Of a stretch of 64,000 nucleotides of DNA, positions 60,701-64,000 are shown in pieces. A program made the translations under genes and the position numbers. The stretch's first letter is position 1, and each line of letters begins with the position of its first letter. Under the pieces are notes generated by a model. It did not search any database. It saw only the letters and a program-made list of their open reading frames with translations, and was not told the DNA's origin. Source of the DNA: Bacillus proteolyticus (GTDB lineage: Bacteria; Bacillota; Bacilli; Bacillales; Bacillaceae_G); assembly GCF_001884065.1 (NCBI RefSeq), contig NZ_MACH01000087.1, forward strand, positions 1-64,000. Reading direction: 5' to 3'.

Positions 60701-62869
60701 TTGAAAAGCTTTAATCGCTTCATCAGCTGCTTTATTTGCTTCTTCTCCTGTTCTCAGTTTTAAATCCATCATGTTATTGATAGCTTTATCTTTTAGGTCT
60801 ACATAAGCACCAGCTGCTTTACTTGTTGCATCACTTACATTCTGACCAAATTTAGCTATATTTGTTTGGGCCTGGTTTGATTTTTCGTTTAGATCAACTA
60901 TTGCTATGCCAAGTGCCCCTACAGCAAGGACTGCACCAGTAATAGCTAATGCAACTGGGTTTGCTAATAAAGCACCTATTCCCATTGCTAAAAATCCTAC
61001 AGCTGTTGTTACACCGGCTATACCAAAAGCTAATAAGGAACTTTTAGCAATCATTTGCTGTGTTGATGCATCTAAATTATTAAACCAATCTACAACACCT
61101 TGGATTCCAGATACTACATCAACCAAAATAGGCAACAGTGCATCACCAAAGGACTTTTTAAGTGTATCTACAGCACCACTTAACTGTTCAATTTTTCCTT
61201 TAGTTGTATTCATTTTTGTCTCAGCAACTTCTAATGCTGTTACTTTTGACATTTCTGTATACATATTTTTTACACCGTTCGCGCCTTCTTTATAAAGAAT
61301 GTTCGCTGCACGGATAGCATCAGAACCAAATAACGTATACATATACGATTGTCTTTGCTCAGCGGTTAATCCTTGCATCGCCATTTGAAGAATATCAGCT
61401 ATATCAGACATTTCTTTTAAATTTCCATTCGAATCAAAAAACGCATTCGTCATAATACCCGTTGAAAATGCTAATTTCTGAAATGCTTTTTCAGCTTTTT
61501 CAGAACCAACTTTGACACCAGCTTGGTTAGCGGCATACTCGGATAAAGATCCAGTGACATCTTTAAAGGAATTTGAAGTTGGTTTGATACCTTTTTCTCC
61601 AAGAAATTGCATTGCTTTTCCAGTATCAATCGTTATTAATCCTAATTCACTAAACATATCGTAAGCTTCATTTGACTTAGGAATTAAATTTGCTAACATG
61701 GTTTTTAATGAAGTTCCTGCATCAGAACCTTTTAAACCATTCTGTGCAAATAATGCTAAAGCTGTTGTAGTATCTTTGAAACTAAGCCCTACGCCAGCTG
61801 CGACTGCTGAAACCATGCTTAGACCGAACTTCATTTCTCCAACACTAGTTGCGGAAGCATTCGCTGCACCAGCTAATAAATCGGCTGCTTGAGCAACTGA
61901 TAAATTATCGTCCTTAAACGCATTTAGTGCTGTAGAAGCAATTTCTGCTGCATCTCCCAATTCCAATTCCCCAGCTGTCGCTAAGTTTAGAGCGCCTTCT
62001 AAACCTCCATTAATAATGTCCGTTAGGCTTACCCCTGCTTTAATTAGCTCTTCAATACCTTGTCCTGCTTCCACAGAAGAATATTTTGTTTTTTCTCCCA
62101 TTTCTACAGCAAGATCGCTAATTTTCTTCATTTCATCGCCAGTTGCACCAGAAACAGCTTGAATATCAGCCATCTTCTGCTCGAAATTCATAGATTCTTT
62201 TACAGCCATCGCCAGTCCAGCCCCAATAACCCCAGTCATGGCTGCAAAGGTAGTTCCAACTTGTCCGCCAACATCCTGCATTTTATTTCCTGTATCACGC
62301 ATCCGTTCTCCAGTACGATGAAAGTGATTCTGTTGCTCAGCTAATTCGCGGTTTGTTTCTCTTATTTCATTTTGAATGCGTTCTTGAGCTGTTTCAGCAC
62401 GATTCATAGCAATTGTATTATTATCGATTTGCGTATTTAATCGCTGTAGTGCTTGACCGTTTGATGTGTATTCAGCTTGAAGTTGTTTTAACTCTTGCTT
62501 TAGTTGTTTTGCCTCTTGCGAGTTACGACCAAAATTTTGTACTGCTTGATCGTATTGTGTTTCAAGTCGGTCCATTGATGCCGCCAATGTTAAATTTGAA
62601 GCTTGTAATTGTTCTTGTTTTTGTCTTGCTTGCTCAATTTTCTGACGATAATGTTCTACTTTTTGACCTTGTAAGGTGAACTTCTCATTTAGATGCGTTA
62701 ACTTATTTTGTAACTGTTCTACCGAATTCCCAAGTAATCGAGCACGCTCGCTCGTTAAATTAAACTCTGAATCTATTAAGCGTAAACCACGATTAATTCC
62801 TGCAACACCATTTTCAAACCGTTGAGTGTCAAGTGTGACCCTTGCGCCAATTTCCATATCTCCAGCCAT
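57755..62869 (-). CDS. Tail tape measure protein
   Basis: This 1704-residue protein sets tail length. An N-terminal long coiled coil (about 20-190, LTHLNEKFTLQGQKVEHYRQ) leads to the TP901-type core (about 215-560, MNFEQKMADIQAVSGATGDEM, ITTALALFAQNGLKG, YTLFGSDAIRAANIL). Membrane-spanning hydrophobic helices follow (about 610-660, LLAFGIAGVTTAVGFLAMGIG). A helical stretch is followed by two repeat families (about 1050-1430), then a hydrophobic MARRW-LEVRSPSRK end segment. Length predicts a tail of roughly 250 nm by the usual 1.5 angstrom per residue rule. Confidence 0.9.
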   Translation of the reverse strand: MAGDMEIGARVTLDTQRFENGVAGINRGLRLIDSEFNLTSERARLLGNSVEQLQNKLTHLNEKFTLQGQKVEHYRQKIEQARQKQEQLQASNLTLAASMDRLETQYDQAVQNFGRNSQEAKQLKQELKQLQAEYTSNGQALQRLNTQIDNNTIAMNRAETAQERIQNEIRETNRELAEQQNHFHRTGERMRDTGNKMQDVGGQVGTTFAAMTGVIGAGLAMAVKESMNFEQKMADIQAVSGATGDEMKKISDLAVEMGEKTKYSSVEAGQGIEELIKAGVSLTDIINGGLEGALNLATAGELELGDAAEIASTALNAFKDDNLSVAQAADLLAGAANASATSVGEMKFGLSMVSAVAAGVGLSFKDTTTALALFAQNGLKGSDAGTSLKTMLANLIPKSNEAYDMFSELGLITIDTGKAMQFLGEKGIKPTSNSFKDVTGSLSEYAANQAGVKVGSEKAEKAFQKLAFSTGIMTNAFFDSNGNLKEMSDIADILQMAMQGLTAEQRQSYMYTLFGSDAIRAANILYKEGANGVKNMYTEMSKVTALEVAETKMNTTKGKIEQLSGAVDTLKKSFGDALLPILVDVVSGIQGVVDWFNNLDASTQQMIAKSSLLAFGIAGVTTAVGFLAMGIGALLANPVALAITGAVLAVGALGIAIVDLNEKSNQAQTNIAKFGQNVSDATSKAAGAYVDLKDKAINNMMDLKLRTGEEANKAADEAIKAFQRMTNEVIKELEGKKSEFNKMFSQLMGTVPEGAKETLEQVKNNVIESINKEIEVATQAEKILEEGIKRYQGDTLKMPKDFAQKFEQALQVADKNVQQFYTKAKEITSISKEIESGGMLSLDAGKKRFESIIKVYDDGVKSLEKQTKGWRENVEKAFKLGEIKPEERKATLDAIALYESKHVNDLQGIRNDGFKVLQQHMKDEDSEVLASQAKRIEAEDKGWGERFKAAYGFREKSADLEQRFRSDQEKAEKDYQDKLLRYELQYGKSKIESIGMYLSELQKGTESSRLLAESMAKEIDGKMKIDLGPAGQFTIDTFLQKLQKGELDSSAVATANANKLKDVYKVDLSQSGIESMQKWIDGIKTKDTSQVREFLNKNMQGDTTIDLGIYGKMTMDSWITGLQTGTLSFDTVFQFFQQNVKNGMNVDATQEGQNNIQTLINGMQIGALSLPQVAQTMGLDIKSNVQVDLGEAGQFNVQTLVQGMQNGSINAELAAKAIALLVENGAKLDLTQVGFNISQTQANGISNNTSPENAATGKKQAVEGIMGSTTDGGGGSKSGSELGRGIISQDGYINGSALQVVASAHGAFNTINGNPAGSKGGSEFASGIGSQRGNAQGNAQGNAGAAQTGFNTINGSPMGQKGGNEFASGIGSQRGNAQSNAQGNVGAAQSGFNSINGTPFGIKGGSDFARGIGSQSGQANSAGNQVKSSGESGLKGSDTFSLGSDFASGFARGIRGGGSLAASAAQGLASMAMEAARRWLEVRSPSRKVKREIGFHFGAGFALGIQSSTDLVENESRTLSMNAYDSLANGLNSNKLANAGIKMANGIASGIKSQSSIISDALKDTVAGAMDGIRSIRPEEIFSLQGDDPLTKYFNAIFEDGDWQNDWITHIPESMREMVREIGRQMERFEGLSIYDVGNLSRWREVLSDNPNVIQYRPDNDNPDKQTRQPTQIVNHFYNQDTSEVIRQQKKAINDIAFMLGGSM
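58680..58955 (-). repeat. 42-residue (126-bp) tandem repeats in tape measure gene
   Basis: Units begin FNTING or FNSING and run through KGG(S/N)EFASGIGSQRGNAQ to AAQ(T/S)G. Two full copies and a partial third are about 90% alike. A second, older repeat family (INGMQ-G-L, VDLGEAGQ) lies upstream in the protein. Repeat number may vary between related phages. Confidence 0.7.
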
Positions 62870-62884
62870 TTATCTCACCTACCT

Positions 62885-63438
62885 TTACAACCAAGCTGGT
62901 GCCTGATTTGCTGTTCGAACCACTTGTTTATCTTCTTGTTGTTTCTTGTAGCCCATTGTTTTAAAAAAGAGGACTAAATCCATTTGATTTATATCCGCTT
63001 GAGATATACCAGCATCTTGAAGCATGCTATAAATACCCAGCATCATTTCTGTTGGTTTGAACGGTTCCTTCTGTTTCTCGGTTTCTTTTTTTTTGTTGAA
63101 TTTGTCGTTGAATCAATCGCATTGATAATAGCAACAGCTTCAGCAATACGCCCTACAATTGCTAAACAAATAGAGTAAATAGTTGAAGTTAAAAACCAAG
63201 CATGTATACCATCAAGAAACTCCTCTACTGTGAAACGATTACCAAATACCTTAACAACAAATTGAGTAGCTTCTTTTAATAAATCAAATGGAACGGTTTC
63301 AGCATTTAACTTTTCTGTCCACTCTGCCGCTACAAACGCATCAGTAGCTGAAAGAAAATTAGGTAGAAAGAAAGTTTTTTTACCAGTAGATAAATTTAAA
63401 ACTAATTTAAACGTTTCTGTTTTTTTTATTTCTTGCAT
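62885..63438 (-). CDS. Tail assembly chaperone, -1 frameshift product
   Basis: Codons 1-118 are those of the chaperone at 63043-63438. At a run of nine A (63086-63094; slippery AAAAAAG) a -1 shift opens KETEKQKEPFKPTEMMLG and continues SMLQDAGISQADINQMDLVL to a TAA at 62885, ending QAPAWL. This gives a product of about 186 residues. Siphophages commonly make such gpG/gpGT pairs just before the tape measure. The extension has no start codon or site of its own, which supports frameshifting. Confidence 0.8.
63043..63438 (-). CDS. Tail assembly chaperone, short form
   Basis: This 131-residue protein starts at ATG 63438 after GGAAGGAG; the longer frame upstream is antisense to the intergenic region. 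Core segments are KLVLNLSTGKKTFFLPNFLSATDAF, VPFDLLKEATQFVVKVFGNRFTVEEFLDGI and a Lys/Arg/Asn-rich tail after the slippery run. It lies between major tail protein and tape measure, the invariant place of this gene. It chaperones the tape measure during tail-tube assembly. Confidence 0.85.
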   Translation of the reverse strand: MQEIKKTETFKLVLNLSTGKKTFFLPNFLSATDAFVAAEWTEKLNAETVPFDLLKEATQFVVKVFGNRFTVEEFLDGIHAWFLTSTIYSICLAIVGRIAEAVAIINAIDSTTNSTKKKKPRNRRNRSNQQK

Positions 63439-63457
63439 AATTGAATCTCCTTCCATA

Positions 63458-63492
63458 AATAAAAGGCACAGCATTAAACTGCACCTTTTCAT
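63458..63492 (-). terminator. Hairpin between major tail protein and chaperone
   Basis: On the minus strand AAAAGGTGCAG pairs throughout with CTGTGCCTTTT (two G-U pairs) and a short T-rich tail follows. As a partial terminator it would keep tail-tube protein in excess over the chaperone. Confidence 0.65.
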
Positions 63493-63509
63493 TGTCAGAT
63501 TTCTTAAAT

Positions 63510-64000
63510 TTAAGGCCCTGCCACTACTGGCGGACTTGGTACTGTTTTGAACCAATTTGATGCAACCGCTGTATCGTAACCAATCTCTTCTTCATCTAGG
63601 CGATGTCTCCAATTACCATCAGATCGTTGGATTGCTTTACACTTAATTTTTGCTGACTGGAACGTTGGCTTGTCTTCTGCTGTCTTATGTTCGTCCTCAG
63701 GAATTTCAAATTTCGTTTTATAGTAACAATAAAAACGATTTTTCCCATTATCTTTCGGTAAGCGATATAATAACGCTACATACGGAGAAACATCATTTAC
63801 ATTGTCAATTACTTGACCTTTAATTAGTTTCTTTCCTAATAGTTCAGCGTAAGTAGATAATGAAATATCTGCTGTTTCTAATTCAATTTCTACTCCACCG
63901 AATGCACTTGCTGTTGCTAAAGGTCCTCCCTCAGCATAAAACGTAACGGATTCATTTTTAGGTGATGCTTTACCACTTACGGCATCCCCAATTTTCTTAG
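63510..64000 (-). CDS. Major tail protein (5' end beyond window)
   Basis: One open minus-strand frame enters from the window end and stops at TAA 63510-63512. The visible 163 residues read KKIGDAVSGKASPKNESVTF, then GGVEIELETADISLSTYAEL, YVALLYRLPKDNGKNRFYCY and WFKTVPSPPVVAGP. This is the pattern of phi13/TP901-type major tail proteins that build the tube. The start codon is outside the window, so the length is unknown. Confidence 0.85.
   Translation of the reverse strand, partial: KKIGDAVSGKASPKNESVTFYAEGGPLATASAFGGVEIELETADISLSTYAELLGKKLIKGQVIDNVNDVSPYVALLYRLPKDNGKNRFYCYYKTKFEIPEDEHKTAEDKPTFQSAKIKCKAIQRSDGNWRHRLDEEEIGYDTAVASNWFKTVPSPPVVAGP

Larger units (their letters stand above)
40280..64000. 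mobile_element. Siphovirus prophage, one end (continues beyond window)
   Basis: From the broken MFS gene rightwards all recognisable genes are phage-type: moron region, lysis cassette, fibre, tail hub, tape measure, chaperone and major tail protein, with late genes on the minus strand. The integrase, repressor and head genes must lie beyond 64000. The attachment core is expected at about 40275-40300 but cannot be defined without the other end. Confidence 0.85.

Noticed and set aside
1-64000. CRISPR arrays, tRNA, rRNA and insertion sequences
   Set aside because: No regularly spaced repeats, no tRNA-like cloverleaf sequence noticed, and no transposase-like frame among the proteins read.

Overview
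The window is low-GC Firmicute DNA and most likely comes from a Bacillus cereus group chromosome (cereus/thuringiensis/anthracis type). The evidence is a yodM-yozD-yodN-yozE-yokU-kamA-yodPQRST gene order known from Bacillus, together with recognisable spo0M, racA and YueI-family genes, strong AGGAGG-type ribosome binding sites and frequent TTG/GTG starts. No rRNA, tRNA, CRISPR array or insertion sequence was seen.

Region 1 (1-8.6 kb) is accessory. It holds a MepB-family gene, three paralogous Cys-rich C1q/TNF-like jelly-roll genes each behind the same sigma-K-like promoter, and a secreted protein gene with a frameshifted signal peptide. An eroded prophage remnant follows, with yqaJ and recT fragments, a frameshifted small phage gene, a zinc-ribbon mini-protein and a multiply broken integrase. 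A thioredoxin-like gene sits directly behind the integrase remnant.

Region 2 (9-24 kb) is core chromosome. It has a cation efflux protein, a PAP2 phosphatase, a tightly overlapping set (Ser/Tyr/Arg-rich mini-protein, Ser/Thr kinase, spo0M), small yoz/yod genes, and the lysine catabolic locus. That locus comprises kamA-yokU behind a clear -24/-12 sigma-54 promoter, the cognate activator kamR, and the yodTSRQP operon (aminotransferase, CoA-transferase, M20 deacylase, acetyltransferase).

Region 3 (23-40.3 kb) carries a DUF4397 protein, a sporulation-type histidine kinase, YueI, an aldehyde dehydrogenase, a CNNM/CorC transporter with an odd uORF-hairpin leader, RacA, a GNAT protein, a McrBC-like AAA ATPase plus PD-(D/E)XK nuclease pair, an amino-acid antiporter, an OpuB-type compatible-solute ABC transporter, a YdcF protein and the C-terminal half of an MFS transporter.

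Region 4 (about 40.28 kb to the window end) is one end of a siphovirus prophage inserted in that MFS gene. Late genes run leftwards on the minus strand: major tail protein, tail chaperone with a -1 frameshift site, tape measure, distal tail, tail hub/fibre proteins, then XhlA-like protein, holin and endolysin. Between the fibre gene and the lysis cassette are a HEPN protein and a trypsin-like protease. Between lysis genes and attachment end is a moron region: two convergent two-gene modules with membrane-anchored coiled-coil partners, a 773-residue protein joining a degenerate diadenylate-cyclase (DisA-like) domain to TPRs, two lipoproteins, a 30-residue cationic peptide, and a HTH protein behind a multi-hairpin leader. 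This moron region is the best candidate for an undescribed phage-conflict or signalling system. Several genes in the window are broken by single-base changes in short homopolymers, so read support should be checked before calling them pseudogenes.
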